Assembly (NCBI RefSeq): GCF_001690595.1
Contig: NZ_LZHH01000116.1
Span: 31,372 to 95,371 of the forward strand
Reading direction: 5' to 3'
From: Gilliamella sp. Choc5-1
Lineage (GTDB): Bacteria > Pseudomonadota > Gammaproteobacteria > Enterobacterales > Orbaceae
Length of the DNA: 64,000 bases
Part shown: positions 30,634-40,409 of the stretch, one piece after another
Layout: every line of letters starts with the position of its first letter
Position numbering within the stretch: position 1 is the stretch's first letter
Position numbers and translations under genes: made by a program
The notes under the pieces: model-generated
Told to the model about the DNA's origin: nothing
Database searches by the model: none
What the model saw: the letters and a program-made list of their open reading frames with translations, nothing else

Positions 30634-31610
30634 TTAACGTTTTGTTTTTCTATGACTTTTTGATAAAAGTTGTTGGCGTTCAGTTTGATTAAAAAAAGTC
30701 CACGCTACAAACCTACTCACTTTTTGCCCTTGCGCCATGGGAATAATACGGCTTTCAACAACAGCAACTTGTTTTAATTTTTTGTTAATAATAGATAAAG
30801 TCTCTTTTTTTGAAACTAATGAAGTAAACCACAGGCATTGAGTTTTATATTGAGTACTTTCATTAATCATATTACTAATAAAAGCACTTTCACCACCTTC
30901 ACACCAAAGCTCGGCATGTTGTCCACCAAAATTAAGCACAGTTTTTTGAGTGGAATTTGTTAGCTTACCTAACTTATTCAATTTGGTTTGCGTACTTACC
31001 AACGCATCTTCTGCTGAAGCATGAAAAGGAGGATTGCACACCGTTAAAGTATAAAATTCATTAGGTTTAATGATGTGTTTAAAAATCGATCCACTGTCTT
31101 TTTGTAATCGACACTGCAACGTGTTTTTTAATAACGTATTGGCTTGTGTAATAAGCAAAGCAACTTTGATCGCAACTGGATTAATATCACTCCCTACAAA
31201 TGACCAACCATATTCGGCACAACCAATAATAGGGTAAATCACATTAGCCCCAACGCCGATATCCAATACATGAATTTGTCTACCTGTTGGGACATGGTTT
31301 TGATTGTCTTGTGCTAATAAGTCAGCTAAATAGTGAATATAATCCGCTCGACCAGGAATAGGCGGGCATAAATAACCGTCTGGAATATCCCAATAACTCA
31401 TCTGATAATAGCTAAACAACAAAGCTTTGTTTAACATTTTAACCACCATCGGATCAGCAAAATCGATCGATAAATTGCCATAGGGATTTCGATTTACATA
31501 GTGAGATAGCTCGGGTAGTATATTGATAAGCTTTGCAAAATCATAACCGTCTTGATGTTTGTTTCGGCAATGTAATTGGGACTTTTTTTTATGGATGACG
31601 GTGTCGGCAT
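30634..31610 (-). CDS. rlmF: 23S rRNA (adenine1618-N6)-methyltransferase RlmF, with an apparent frameshift near the start
   Basis: RlmF methylates A1618 of 23S rRNA. The continuous frame starts at an ATG at 31449 (271 aa) and contains ILDIGVGAN-like VLDIGVGANVIYP, the catalytic CNPPFHAS, NFGGQHAELWCEGG and MAQGQKVSRFVAWTF, all RlmF signatures. Upstream of 31449 the same frame still encodes the conserved N-terminus (LHCRNKHQDGYDF ... NLSIDFADPMVV) but has no start codon. The only plausible start is the ATG at 31610 with a GAGAG site, in another frame. The two frames meet at a run of eight A (31583-31590, T on the + strand); nine would restore a single ORF of about 325 codons (E. coli RlmF is 308 aa). 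This is an indel, a sequencing error or transcriptional slippage. Confidence 0.85.
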
Positions 31611-31821
31611 GAAAAACTCTCTATAATCAAATAGCACGCTATTATAACGCTTTTATCTGTAATATGCGAAAAAACCATTGCCTATGCTATAGCAATATTG
31701 TGTTGAATTGGCCGGTATTTTTAGTCATCATCACACTCACCATTGATTTTGTAAAATATTTCAGATAAACAATTAATTTTACTCTTCTTTATTAATTGAT
31801 TTTAAAGTAATTTTTTAAACT

Positions 31822-31833
31822 CTTTGCTATAAT
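31822..31833 (+). promoter_or_regulatory. Extended -10 promoter for the antiporter gene
   Basis: TGCTATAAT (TATAAT at 31828-31833 with the upstream TG dinucleotide) about 46 bp before the ATG at 31880. No good -35, as is tolerated by extended -10 promoters. Confidence 0.45.
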
Positions 31834-31879
31834 TGTTCCTTATATAAAAATATTATCACCATAAAGTCTTTAATCTGAT

Positions 31880-33295
31880 ATGAAAACATTTTTTACTTTT
31901 ATTACCTTATCTCTCTTTTCATCTGGGACTTTTGCTACTGGTTTAAATGGCCATGATTTATCGCTTTATTTTTCAATTCCATTCATCGGAATTTTATTAT
32001 CCATTGCATTAATGCCGCTTTTTTTATCGCGACTTTGGCATTATCACTACGGAAAAATCATTGCTATTTGGACCTTACTGTTTTTATTTTTTACGTTTTA
32101 CTTCTTTGGTCTACAACCGACTATCGACTTAACCGTACATGCCATTATTGTTGAATATATTCCTTTTATTTTATTATTGCTGGCGCTTTTTACCGTTTCG
32201 GGTGGAATTTTGATTAAAAGTGAAGTTATTAGTACACCTAAATTAAACGTTGGTTTATTAGCTATAGGCACCTTACTGGCCTCAATTATGGGTACAACGG
32301 GTGCAGCAATGTTGATGATTCGTCCTTTAATTAGGGCCAATCGCCAACGCCAACACGCCACGCACACTATTATCTTTTTCATTTTTTTAGTGGCTAACAT
32401 AGGTGGCGGATTAACACCATTAGGCGATCCACCGCTCTTTATTGGCTTTTTAAAAGGAGTTAATTTTACTTGGACAGTAAGGCATATGCTATTACCCGTA
32501 TTACTAAACGCTATATTGTTATTAGCCATTTATTATGTGATTGATAACTATTATTTCCGCCAACAATATGGAAAAATACAGGCCAACATTCTAATGTCAA
32601 AACCACACCCAGTTAAGGTTTATGGCAAGTTTAATATTATTTTATTGATCGCCATTGTCATAGGTGTGTTGCTGTCGGGTATTTGGCAATCATCGGTGAG
32701 TTTTAGCTTTTTAGGGGTAAATATTGCGTTACAAAATTTAGTTCGCGATGGAATGTTTATGCTAATCAGCCTGATATCAATAGTAATCACCCCAAAACAA
32801 GTGCGAGCAGGTAACGAATTTAATTGGGATGCCATAATCGAAGTTGCTAAGCTATTTATTGGTATTTTCATTACGATAGTCCCAGTTATCGCGATATTAC
32901 GAGCAGGTAGCAATGGTGCCTTAGCACCTTTGGTATCTTTTGTGACTTCTGAACAAGGTAATCCCATTAATGGCCGATATTTTTGGTTATCGGGATTATT
33001 ATCAGGATTTTTAGATAATGCACCGACTTATTTGGTATTTTTTAATTTAGCTTCAGGTGATGCCAATATATTAATGACAACAATGACAAAAACATTACTC
33101 GCCATATCAATGGGATCAGTGTTTATGGGAGCATTAAGTTATATTGGTAACGCTCCTAACTTTATGGTTAAAAGTATTGCAACGCAACACAAAATCAACA
33201 TGCCAGGCTTTTTTGGTTATATGAAATGGTCTGTCACTATCTTAATACCACTGTTTATTATTAATCATTTATTATTTTTTAATGAATTGGCATAA
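31880..33295 (+). CDS. NhaD-like sodium:proton antiporter (IT superfamily)
   Basis: A 471-aa polytopic protein with about 12 hydrophobic segments and an N-terminal signal-like helix. Characteristic blocks are MGTTGAAMLMIRPLIRAN, ANIGGGLTPLGDPPLFIGF and SGLLSGFLDNAPTYLVFF, the duplicated motifs of the NhaD/ArsB/CitM ion-transporter superfamily in the sodium:proton antiporter branch. It should exchange Na+ for H+ at the inner membrane. It is preceded by an extended -10 promoter and followed by IS relics, so it is probably monocistronic. Citrate or arsenite transport is less likely given the GDPPLF motif. Confidence 0.82.
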   Translation: MKTFFTFITLSLFSSGTFATGLNGHDLSLYFSIPFIGILLSIALMPLFLSRLWHYHYGKIIAIWTLLFLFFTFYFFGLQPTIDLTVHAIIVEYIPFILLLLALFTVSGGILIKSEVISTPKLNVGLLAIGTLLASIMGTTGAAMLMIRPLIRANRQRQHATHTIIFFIFLVANIGGGLTPLGDPPLFIGFLKGVNFTWTVRHMLLPVLLNAILLLAIYYVIDNYYFRQQYGKIQANILMSKPHPVKVYGKFNIILLIAIVIGVLLSGIWQSSVSFSFLGVNIALQNLVRDGMFMLISLISIVITPKQVRAGNEFNWDAIIEVAKLFIGIFITIVPVIAILRAGSNGALAPLVSFVTSEQGNPINGRYFWLSGLLSGFLDNAPTYLVFFNLASGDANILMTTMTKTLLAISMGSVFMGALSYIGNAPNFMVKSIATQHKINMPGFFGYMKWSVTILIPLFIINHLLFFNELA

Positions 33296-33783
33296 GCGGA
33301 AAAATACATAATTAACCTAGTCATTAAAATAATAAGCTTAAAGCAAGGCAAGGTGATAACAAAACCTATCTAAGCAAAATACGACAGGTTGATACCAAAG
33401 GTTTACTTTTACTTAAAAATCAAACTAAACTGCAAATTAGAGAATATTTAGCTTTTTGTATTATGTTGATTTTTAACGCGTTTATACATAAACGTAGTAC
33501 ACTCCTGAAACTTTTTGACAAAAATAGCGCTGCCTTTATTTGTTTAGGAAAAATGTTTATTTAGATAAACTGCATAATAACTAGCGTATCAAACAAAAAT
33601 CATTAGCGCTTTATGCCGATAAAATCGTGACGCTATTTAATCATAGCTATCAGTCTTATAGTACAAGGCGAATTGGTTTTGTTTTACAGAAAAGAGAATA
33701 TTTGGCTGTCACGCCGTTACATTACCATTCCATTAAAGTCGTATAAGCTACCGCAACCTAGGAATTAAGATTCAACACTAAAA
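33296..33783. other. IS-relic region between the antiporter and adhesin-like genes
   Basis: No intact gene in about 490 bp. It holds the second copy of a dispersed repeat (33341-33535). From about 33630 a + strand fragment reads DKIVTLFNHSYQSYSTRRI, then GFVLQKREYLAV, resembling the YGYRRI region of IS3-family OrfB, without flanking coding sequence. Confidence 0.45.
33341..33535 (+). repeat. Dispersed repeat copy 2 (IS relic)
   Basis: Near-identical to the reverse complement of 14991-15183, including GGTGATAACAAAACCTATCT and CCTGAAACTTTTTGACAAAA. The open stretch encodes GDNKTYLSKIRQVDTK and IHKRSTLLKLFDKN but has no start and ends prematurely. Confidence 0.65.
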
Positions 33784-34608
33784 TTAAGGTACAATACAAA
33801 GAGCATATTTTTGACTATAAACTCTACTGCTATATGTTTTACCGGTGTTTGAAGAAATCATAAACTGTTTACTACCTGTTGCATCAGTAGCTAAATAGTA
33901 GTTGCTAACGAATCCGGCATTGGTGTAATAATTCATTCTACCCCACTCCGTAAAAAAAACTGAACCTATTTGACGCTGGTAATAATTAACAGACGACAAT
34001 GGCGTAGCACCTTGACAAAGACTATCTACTGAAGTGCAATTTGAGTTAGTTAAATCACTTACCAATGGCACATGATACCCCAAACTACTACACCATGTTG
34101 ATTGATTAAGATCTGTATCTTTTTTATTTCCACGGTGAACAAGCCACTGCTTCAACTCGAAACCATACCTGACTACCACACTACCTAGACTATCTTTACC
34201 CTCTAATTCGAATACCTTGCGTAAAGATGGCACGCTTAGCAAACTAGGATTGCTTGTTTGTATTTAAACGCTACTTGCTTTAGGGCCTGTTAACGTTACT
34301 CGTGTTACGATTTTTTTCTTATCAACATAAGGAATCCATGGATCGGCTAGTGTTTCACCAGTTTTAGGTAACACGATTGGGGTTATCGCTGAATTATTGG
34401 TTTGTGGCGTGATTTTGGTACCGTCTGATAACGTAATACCCAACAGGTCATTTGTTGTTGTCACTTTATTTAGACCATTATCGAACGTAAAATACGGCGC
34501 AGTCCCCTCAATAACCTTTGATGTTTGTGCCGATAATGCCTGTGCAGTGAAGGAATACGACAATAATAACAATTGCACAACAGCTAATGCCGATTTTGCT
34601 AAGTTCAA
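33784..34608 (-). pseudogene. Secreted adhesin-like (invasin/intimin C-terminal lectin-like) gene interrupted by an in-frame stop
   Basis: Two ORFs lie in the same frame and are separated by one TAA (34264-34266). The first (114 codons, TTG start at 34608) has a signal peptide (LAKSALAVVQLLLLSYSFTA) and a short beta-rich segment ending TRVTLTGPKASSV. After the stop, the reading continues IQTSNPSLLSVPSLRKVFE, with a Cys-containing domain (WCSSLGYHVPLVSDLT, then GSVFFTEWGRMNYYTNAGF, then YALCIVP). That domain resembles the C-terminal lectin-like tip of enterobacterial invasin/Ig-like-repeat adhesins. Joined, the product would be about 274 aa with only one signal peptide. Either one nonsense mutation inactivated it, or it is a mini-adhesin needing readthrough. 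Confidence 0.65.
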
Positions 34609-34993
34609 TGATAAAAATGAGGATTATCTCTGTTTGTGGCTATGATGAAAATGATGAAAATTCAGAATATAGAGCTGCCAGTATTGGCTCTTATCTTGGT
34701 ATAGCATAACATCCGCCTGTCAATCAATTTTTTAGTTATATTTATAATTGCCAGCTCAATTAATGAGCAACTCCTTACTAAGTAAGCGCTAAAATTATAG
34801 CATTTAAAATAATCAATTTATAGTTTTTTGTTTGTCATTTTTTGTTGGAAAACATATAAAAACAACAACAAAAACAATAAAATATTGACTACATTGTATA
34901 AAAAGAATTTTAAAATCATATCATCACAAAAGCGTAAATTTAATTAGCTTTTAATATGGTGTAATATTAAAAATGATTAGATGTTTGTATTTA
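34609..34993. other. AT-rich intergenic region, nothing recognised
   Basis: About 385 bp between the adhesin-like pseudogene and the DUF1266 terminator. I see no ORF, repeat or convincing promoter in it. Confidence 0.4.
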
Positions 34994-35027
34994 AATGCTT
35001 GTAACAGTTGACACTGTCACAAGCATT
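34994..35027 (-). terminator. Terminator for the DUF1266 gene
   Basis: A long hairpin immediately past the stop: outer stem AATGCTTGT / ACAAGCATT, inner stem ACAGT / ACTGT, loop TGAC. Confidence 0.75.
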
Positions 35028-35030
35028 AAA

Positions 35031-35828
35031 TTAATTATTTAACGGGTATTTCAGCCACGGACTTTCTTCAGAAGTGGTACATTGTGTGTAAATATCAAAT
35101 AACCCATAATTGGCATCATCAGGCTGACTCACTGCACGACCTACCATATAACTTTGACCGAACTCTTTCCAGTTGGCAAAATATTGTTTTACTGTTGGTA
35201 AAACTGAGTTAATCGATTGCCATGCTTGATCTTTATCGATATAGCCCGCCACATAACTTGCTCTGGCTATATAAACAAGACGACCTAAATCCCATGCGAT
35301 AGAGCCGCGAAGTAAGATTTGATGCAATTCGTCTTGGTTTTCGGCTACTTTGTTTTCAATTAATATTGAAGATGCTTGATCTAAGCTTGCGCAATAGCTC
35401 ATAATAATCTCACGGTAATCTTCTGGAACTTGCTCATTAATACAACTTTGCCACTGCTCTTTAGGAACCTTAAGGTAAATGTCAATTGCCACATCAATAA
35501 GTTTGTGAAGTTCTCCAAAAGAGGATAAACATTCAGTAGCACTTTGTGAAGAAAAAACACCCCAAGCGGTGCGCAAGCGATACTTCTGTTCTCTTTTACC
35601 GGAGTTTCTAGCATCGCTTTCTAAGCTATCCCAACAAAACATATGTTGTTCAGCAATAATGAGTCCGGCTGATAATGCATTTTGCTGTTCAATTGTCAGT
35701 TGTTCGTCTTTTTTCAAATTTTGAGAAAAAGGTTTGTGTCTTAAAATTTTAATGAGAAGCAAAACTTCTCTATTATATCGCATAAGTAATGACACACAAA
35801 GTAGCAAAATAATAAGTAAAAATTCCAT
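35031..35828 (-). CDS. DUF1266 domain-containing membrane-anchored protein
   Basis: A 265-aa protein with an N-terminal hydrophobic segment (MEFLLIILLLCVSLLMRY) that should anchor it in the inner membrane. A helical DUF1266 domain follows. Family hallmarks are RTAWGVFSSQSATECL near residue 85, then the second half with AWDLGRLVYIARASYVAGYI, DQAWQSINSVLPTVKQYF and WKEFGQSYMVGRAV. The function of DUF1266 proteins is unknown; they are frequent in Enterobacterales accessory regions, sometimes near polymorphic toxins. It has its own terminator and lies apart from neighbours. Confidence 0.78.
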   Translation of the reverse strand: MEFLLIILLLCVSLLMRYNREVLLLIKILRHKPFSQNLKKDEQLTIEQQNALSAGLIIAEQHMFCWDSLESDARNSGKREQKYRLRTAWGVFSSQSATECLSSFGELHKLIDVAIDIYLKVPKEQWQSCINEQVPEDYREIIMSYCASLDQASSILIENKVAENQDELHQILLRGSIAWDLGRLVYIARASYVAGYIDKDQAWQSINSVLPTVKQYFANWKEFGQSYMVGRAVSQPDDANYGLFDIYTQCTTSEESPWLKYPLNN

Positions 35829-36150
35829 ATAAGCACCTTATTTTTTTGATATAAATCAATTAAAGCAAATAAAAAAATATCATAAATAACACTTTACAAC
35901 AAGATAAAATTTTGGGATTTTTATTTTGTAAAAATTAAGTTGTTTAGTGTTTATTTAAATATCAATGATTTTTTAAACGAAGTGGCTTAAAAAAAGTAAG
36001 GTTCGCCATGATACAAATATTATAACTTTAAAGAAATTGTAATTGTCACCAACGGCTAGGGTAAGCATGGCTTAAGCGATTGTCGTTATTGAGTAAAATT
36101 AGCAGAATTTTAAAAGCATATGTAATTAAACGCACCAATGATAGATTTGT
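35829..36150. other. Intergenic region upstream of psd
   Basis: About 320 bp of AT-rich DNA between two divergent genes; beyond the psd promoter described next to it, nothing stands out. Confidence 0.35.
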
Positions 36151-36156
36151 GTTGAT

Positions 36157-36187
36157 TTTACACTTTGTATATAAAACTTGGTATAAT
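36157..36187 (+). promoter_or_regulatory. psd-mscM promoter
   Basis: TATAAT at 36182-36187 preceded by TGG (extended -10) and TTTACA 19 bp upstream. It lies 33 bp before the psd ATG. Confidence 0.5.
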
Positions 36188-36220
36188 GCAACGTTTATAC
36201 CATAATTTTGAGAGTGATAT

Positions 36221-37069
36221 ATGTTAAATCAATTAAAAGCAATTATTCAGTATCTTCTACCTAAACAGGCATTAACCGTTATTTTTGGTTGGCTGGCAAA
36301 AAAACAGTTAGGTAAAGTTACAACATGGATGATTATGCTTTTTTGTAAAGTGTATAAAGTGGATTTAAGCGAAGCAAAAATTAGCGATGTTAACAAATTT
36401 AAAACATTTAATGATTTTTTTGCTCGCGAATTAAATGAGGATGCGCGCCCTGTTGATGTTGCCGATAATGTTGTTGTAATGCCTGCCGATGGAATCATCA
36501 GTCAGTTTGGTACTATTCAATATACGCAGCTGTTACAAGCTAAAGGACATTTTTATTCTTTAGAATCATTGCTTGCTTGTCATCCTGAGATGATTAAGTT
36601 TTTTAAAAATGGCTCTTATGTAACCACTTATTTGTCACCTAAAAACTATCACCGTTTTCATATGCCTTGTGATGGTGTTTTGCGCGAGATGATTTATGTT
36701 CCCGGCTCGTTATTTTCAGTCAATAAAGCCACAACCGAAAGCATACCGAATATCTTTGCTCGTAATGAGCGTGTAATTTGTTTATTTGAAACTGAATTTG
36801 GCCCAATGGCTCAAATTTTAGTGGGCGCAACCATTGTGGGAAGTATTGAAGTGCCATGGGAAGGTATCATCACCCCACCACGAGAAGGTATTATGAAACG
36901 CTGGACTTATGGCAACGAAATAAAATTAACTAAAGGGCAAGATATGGGCTGCTTTAAATTGGGTTCAACCGTAATTACTTTATTTGCATCAAATGCAATT
37001 GTGTTTGATCGCCACCTTAAAGTGGGTAATATTGCTCGCGTAGGTCAAAAATTAGCAGATAGGATATAA
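36221..37069 (+). CDS. psd: Phosphatidylserine decarboxylase proenzyme
   Basis: Psd makes phosphatidylethanolamine from phosphatidylserine at the inner membrane. The 282-aa proenzyme contains the self-cleavage motif LGST (L247-G248-S249-T250); cleavage before S249 would give a long beta chain and a 34-residue alpha chain with an N-terminal pyruvoyl group. Other hallmarks are FKTFNDFFARELN, SPKNYHRFHMPCDG and VGATIVGSIEVPWEG. The mscM gene starts 4 bp downstream, the conserved psd-mscM (yjeP) operon of E. coli. Confidence 0.96.
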   Translation: MLNQLKAIIQYLLPKQALTVIFGWLAKKQLGKVTTWMIMLFCKVYKVDLSEAKISDVNKFKTFNDFFARELNEDARPVDVADNVVVMPADGIISQFGTIQYTQLLQAKGHFYSLESLLACHPEMIKFFKNGSYVTTYLSPKNYHRFHMPCDGVLREMIYVPGSLFSVNKATTESIPNIFARNERVICLFETEFGPMAQILVGATIVGSIEVPWEGIITPPREGIMKRWTYGNEIKLTKGQDMGCFKLGSTVITLFASNAIVFDRHLKVGNIARVGQKLADRI

Positions 37070-37073
37070 CGTT

Positions 37074-39692
37074 ATGTGGATGCGTGGTGTTTTTTGTTTT
37101 GTCGCTGTGTTGTTTTCTTCATTAGCTTTTGCCGAAGAGTCTGCACCAATCATTAATAATGAAGATGATCTTTCGCAAGTTGTTCATCAGTTAAGTGATA
37201 AAAATGATGAGCTTCGCCAAAATATGGAGCTGCAAAAGAATCATTTAACTAATATTGTTAATGAACAAAACAATATCACCACTCAGATTTCTCATGTACA
37301 AAATACATTGGCAACGCTTTCTGAGCAAGGCGAGTGGTTGAGCTTTTCGACCTCATTGGGCGAAACCCTACGTCAGCAATTATTGCGCTTACCCGAAAAA
37401 CCAAAATCACAAGCACTTGATGCCGAAATTGCCGAAGCAAAAGCTCAGCAACTTAATTATAGTAATATTTTAACTTCTTTAGATGATTACCCAACATTAA
37501 CAAGCCCACTTAATAGTGTTAAAGATGCAACGCAATATCGTCGCTTGTTGCGTGAACAAACTGAATTGCTTAAAACGCTTATTTCAGGAACAGATACCAC
37601 TATTTTAGAATTGACCAAACTAAAAATTGCCAATAAACAATTAACCAATGCAATTGACGAAGTAAACGATGCGGCTCATAGATACTTTTTTTGGGTAGCA
37701 AATGTAAATCCTATATCATTGAGTTATCCGATCGATTTAACTAAAGATGTTGTTTATGTGATTTTTTCGATCGATACTCTTTCACAGCTTTATAATGCTA
37801 GCATTGAAGTATTAAGCGCACCCAAACCGCTGTTTTTAATCATTTTATCGTTAATGTTTGTTTTTGCACATTTTAAGATGCGCACTAAATATAATACCTT
37901 TTTAATTAAATCAGCTAGCCGTGTGGGTAAAGTAACGCAAGATAGTTATTCTTTAACTTTAAAAGTAATTATATTTTCATTAATTATGGCATTACCTATA
38001 CCAATTTTGTGGGCTGTGTTTGGTTATGCTTTACAGATTAATTCCGATTATCCTGTCGCATTTGCTTTAGGTTATGGTGTGAATGCAGCCGCGCCAATTT
38101 TATGGGTATTTATTATTTCAGCTCATTTTGCATCATCTAATGGGCTTTTTATTACCCATTTTGGTTGGTCAGAAGGTAGTGTGCGATCAGCAATGAAATA
38201 TTATCGTCTTTCAATTTGGCTTGTAATTCCTTTGGCAATGATTGTGATGAGTTTTGACGAATATAATAATCGTCAATTTGCAGCGACCATTGGTCGTACT
38301 GCGTTTATTTTTCTTTGCTTTGCACTTGTATTTATGACTAATTCGATCCATCGTGCTGGCGTTCCGCTTTATATCGATAAAAAAGGATCGGGTGATAATT
38401 TATTAAGTCACATCTTGTGGTTTATTTTATTAAGTGCGCCATGGCTAGCCATTATTGCTGCTTGTTTAGGTTATTTATCAACAGCCCAAGTATTATTAGG
38501 ACGCCTTGAGGCATCAGTTATCATTTGGTTTGCCCTGTTAGTCGTTTATTTTATGATTCGCCGTTGGATGTGGATCCAAAAACGTCGTATTGAATTTGAA
38601 CGCACAAAACAACGCCGTCTAGAGCGTATGCAACGTGCTAAATCGCATGAAGACGATTCTAATTCACTCAATGAAAATGTCGATGAACCTGTTATTGATT
38701 TAGATGCTATCAGCGCTCAATCTTTACATTTAGTCAGATCAATAATTATGATGATTGCACTCATCAGTATGATTTTACTCTGGTCCGAGTTGCATTCAGC
38801 TTTTGCATTTATGAATAATATTAAACTGTGGGGAACCAGTGTCATTGTCAATGGTACTGAAATTGAGCAATATATTACTCTTGGTGCGGTATGTATTGCT
38901 ATTTTAGTGATGACAATTACCGTCCAGTTGGTTAAAAATCTACCTGCTTTATTAGAACTAGGCATTTTACAACATTTAGATTTAGCCCCTGGAACAGGTT
39001 ATGCAATTTCAACGGTTTCAAAATACATTATTTTGATGATTGGTTGTATGATTGCATTTTCATTTATTGGTATCGATTGGTCAAAAATTCAATGGCTAAT
39101 TGCTGCACTAGGTGTGGGATTAGGATTTGGCTTACAAGAAATTTTTGCAAATTTTATTTCTGGTTTAATAATTTTATTTGAAAGACCAGTGCGCATTGGT
39201 GATACCGTGACAATTCGTGATTTAACTGGCAACATCACCAAAATTAATACTCGAGCTATTACCATTGTTGATTGGGATCGTAAAGAAATTGTAATGCCCA
39301 ATAAAGCTTTTATTACTGAACAATTGGTGAATTGGTCGTTATCTGATTCTATCACGCGAATTGTATTAACCATTCCTGCAACTATTGATGCTGATAGTGA
39401 TCTAGTTATCAAGCTTTTACAACAAGCATCAGATGAATGCGAATATGTGCTTAATGATCCTGAACCGCAAGTATTTTTAGTGGATATTCAAGAAGGAATT
39501 CAATTATTTGAGTTACGTGTTTTTGCTGCTGAAATGGGACACCGAATGTTGCTACGAAGCGCTATACATAAGCTGATACTTGAAGCTTATCGCAAGAATC
39601 ATTTAACACTACCATTCCCACCATTGCAAACCAATTTAGAAGCTTTAGGTCGTAAGAGTGGGCGTCGTGGCTATACAGTTGGAACCATTTAA
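37074..39692 (+). CDS. mscM: Miniconductance mechanosensitive channel MscM (YjeP), short form
   Basis: An 872-aa inner-membrane channel of the MscK/MscM group that opens on osmotic downshift. It has a signal peptide (FCFVAVLFSSLAFA), a periplasmic coiled-coil domain (about 25-225), multiple transmembrane helices and a C-terminal MscS core. In the core the pore helix GVGLGFGLQEIFANFISG is followed by ERPVRIGDTVTI and the beta domain. At 872 aa it is clearly shorter than E. coli YjeP (1107 aa), mainly in the periplasmic part. The position directly after psd supports orthology. It ends convergently with the DedA gene (4-bp overlap). Confidence 0.88.
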   Translation: MWMRGVFCFVAVLFSSLAFAEESAPIINNEDDLSQVVHQLSDKNDELRQNMELQKNHLTNIVNEQNNITTQISHVQNTLATLSEQGEWLSFSTSLGETLRQQLLRLPEKPKSQALDAEIAEAKAQQLNYSNILTSLDDYPTLTSPLNSVKDATQYRRLLREQTELLKTLISGTDTTILELTKLKIANKQLTNAIDEVNDAAHRYFFWVANVNPISLSYPIDLTKDVVYVIFSIDTLSQLYNASIEVLSAPKPLFLIILSLMFVFAHFKMRTKYNTFLIKSASRVGKVTQDSYSLTLKVIIFSLIMALPIPILWAVFGYALQINSDYPVAFALGYGVNAAAPILWVFIISAHFASSNGLFITHFGWSEGSVRSAMKYYRLSIWLVIPLAMIVMSFDEYNNRQFAATIGRTAFIFLCFALVFMTNSIHRAGVPLYIDKKGSGDNLLSHILWFILLSAPWLAIIAACLGYLSTAQVLLGRLEASVIIWFALLVVYFMIRRWMWIQKRRIEFERTKQRRLERMQRAKSHEDDSNSLNENVDEPVIDLDAISAQSLHLVRSIIMMIALISMILLWSELHSAFAFMNNIKLWGTSVIVNGTEIEQYITLGAVCIAILVMTITVQLVKNLPALLELGILQHLDLAPGTGYAISTVSKYIILMIGCMIAFSFIGIDWSKIQWLIAALGVGLGFGLQEIFANFISGLIILFERPVRIGDTVTIRDLTGNITKINTRAITIVDWDRKEIVMPNKAFITEQLVNWSLSDSITRIVLTIPATIDADSDLVIKLLQQASDECEYVLNDPEPQVFLVDIQEGIQLFELRVFAAEMGHRMLLRSAIHKLILEAYRKNHLTLPFPPLQTNLEALGRKSGRRGYTVGTI

Positions 39693-40219
39693 CCCAAAAG
39701 TGTTTCTAACCATGGCACGCCAAAAGCACCAGGAGCAAGCAATACAAATGCCCAAACAGGTGCCGAAGCAATATTGACCACATTAAATTTGGTAGCAGGC
39801 ATATGCATTGTGCCTGCAATTAATGGCACTATTGCTCGTAATGGCCCAAAAAATCGCCCAATAAATACGCCAAACGTTCCATAACGCTGAAAAAACTGCT
39901 CAGCACGGTAAACTAATTTAGGGTGTTTATTAAGTGGCCATGATGCAATAACTTGTTGGTGATAGTGTTTACCCAACCAGTAAGAGACTAAATCCCCCAA
40001 AATAGCCCCCACTGAAGCAGTAATTAGCACTGGTACAAATGATATCGCTCCGCTACCTATCAAAGCTCCCACACCGAATAAAATCGCCGTTGCCGGAACT
40101 AAAAGTGAAATAACAGCCAAAGATTCGCCAAATGCCAATAGAAATATAATTGGTAATGCCCAAACTTGATGATGCTCAATAAATTGCATAATTGCTATTG
40201 TGATTTCGTGTAGCGACAT
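39689..40219 (-). CDS. DedA family membrane protein
   Basis: A 176-aa polytopic protein of the DedA/SNARE-associated superfamily, now linked to lipid (undecaprenyl phosphate or phosphatidylethanolamine) scrambling and proton-dependent homeostasis. The signature GRFFGPLRAIVPLIAGTM is intact, and ILGDLVSYWLGKHY and FLLAFGESLAVIS are also typical. It is a short-form member, near YohD in length. It overlaps mscM tail-to-tail. Which E. coli DedA paralogue it matches is not resolved. Confidence 0.85.
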   Translation of the reverse strand: MSLHEITIAIMQFIEHHQVWALPIIFLLAFGESLAVISLLVPATAILFGVGALIGSGAISFVPVLITASVGAILGDLVSYWLGKHYHQQVIASWPLNKHPKLVYRAEQFFQRYGTFGVFIGRFFGPLRAIVPLIAGTMHMPATKFNVVNIASAPVWAFVLLAPGAFGVPWLETLLG

Positions 40220-40409
40220 AAGTTTATGTGTGTAAATTATTAATTGATTATAGCGTGCTATTTTACCATAATACTAATCGTTTAGGACTCAGCACGGTAC
40301 TTATTGATAGAACATTACAAGGCGTTAACATTTTTTTAGTTTTATTAACGTTTAAGATTATGTTTATCGTAGTCCTAATAAAAATACTCCAATTAATAAG
40401 AGACAAATC

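Noticed and set aside
32098..32529. 143-codon minus-strand ORF inside the antiporter gene
   Set aside because: Antisense to conserved transmembrane segments; composition follows the opposite strand's codons.
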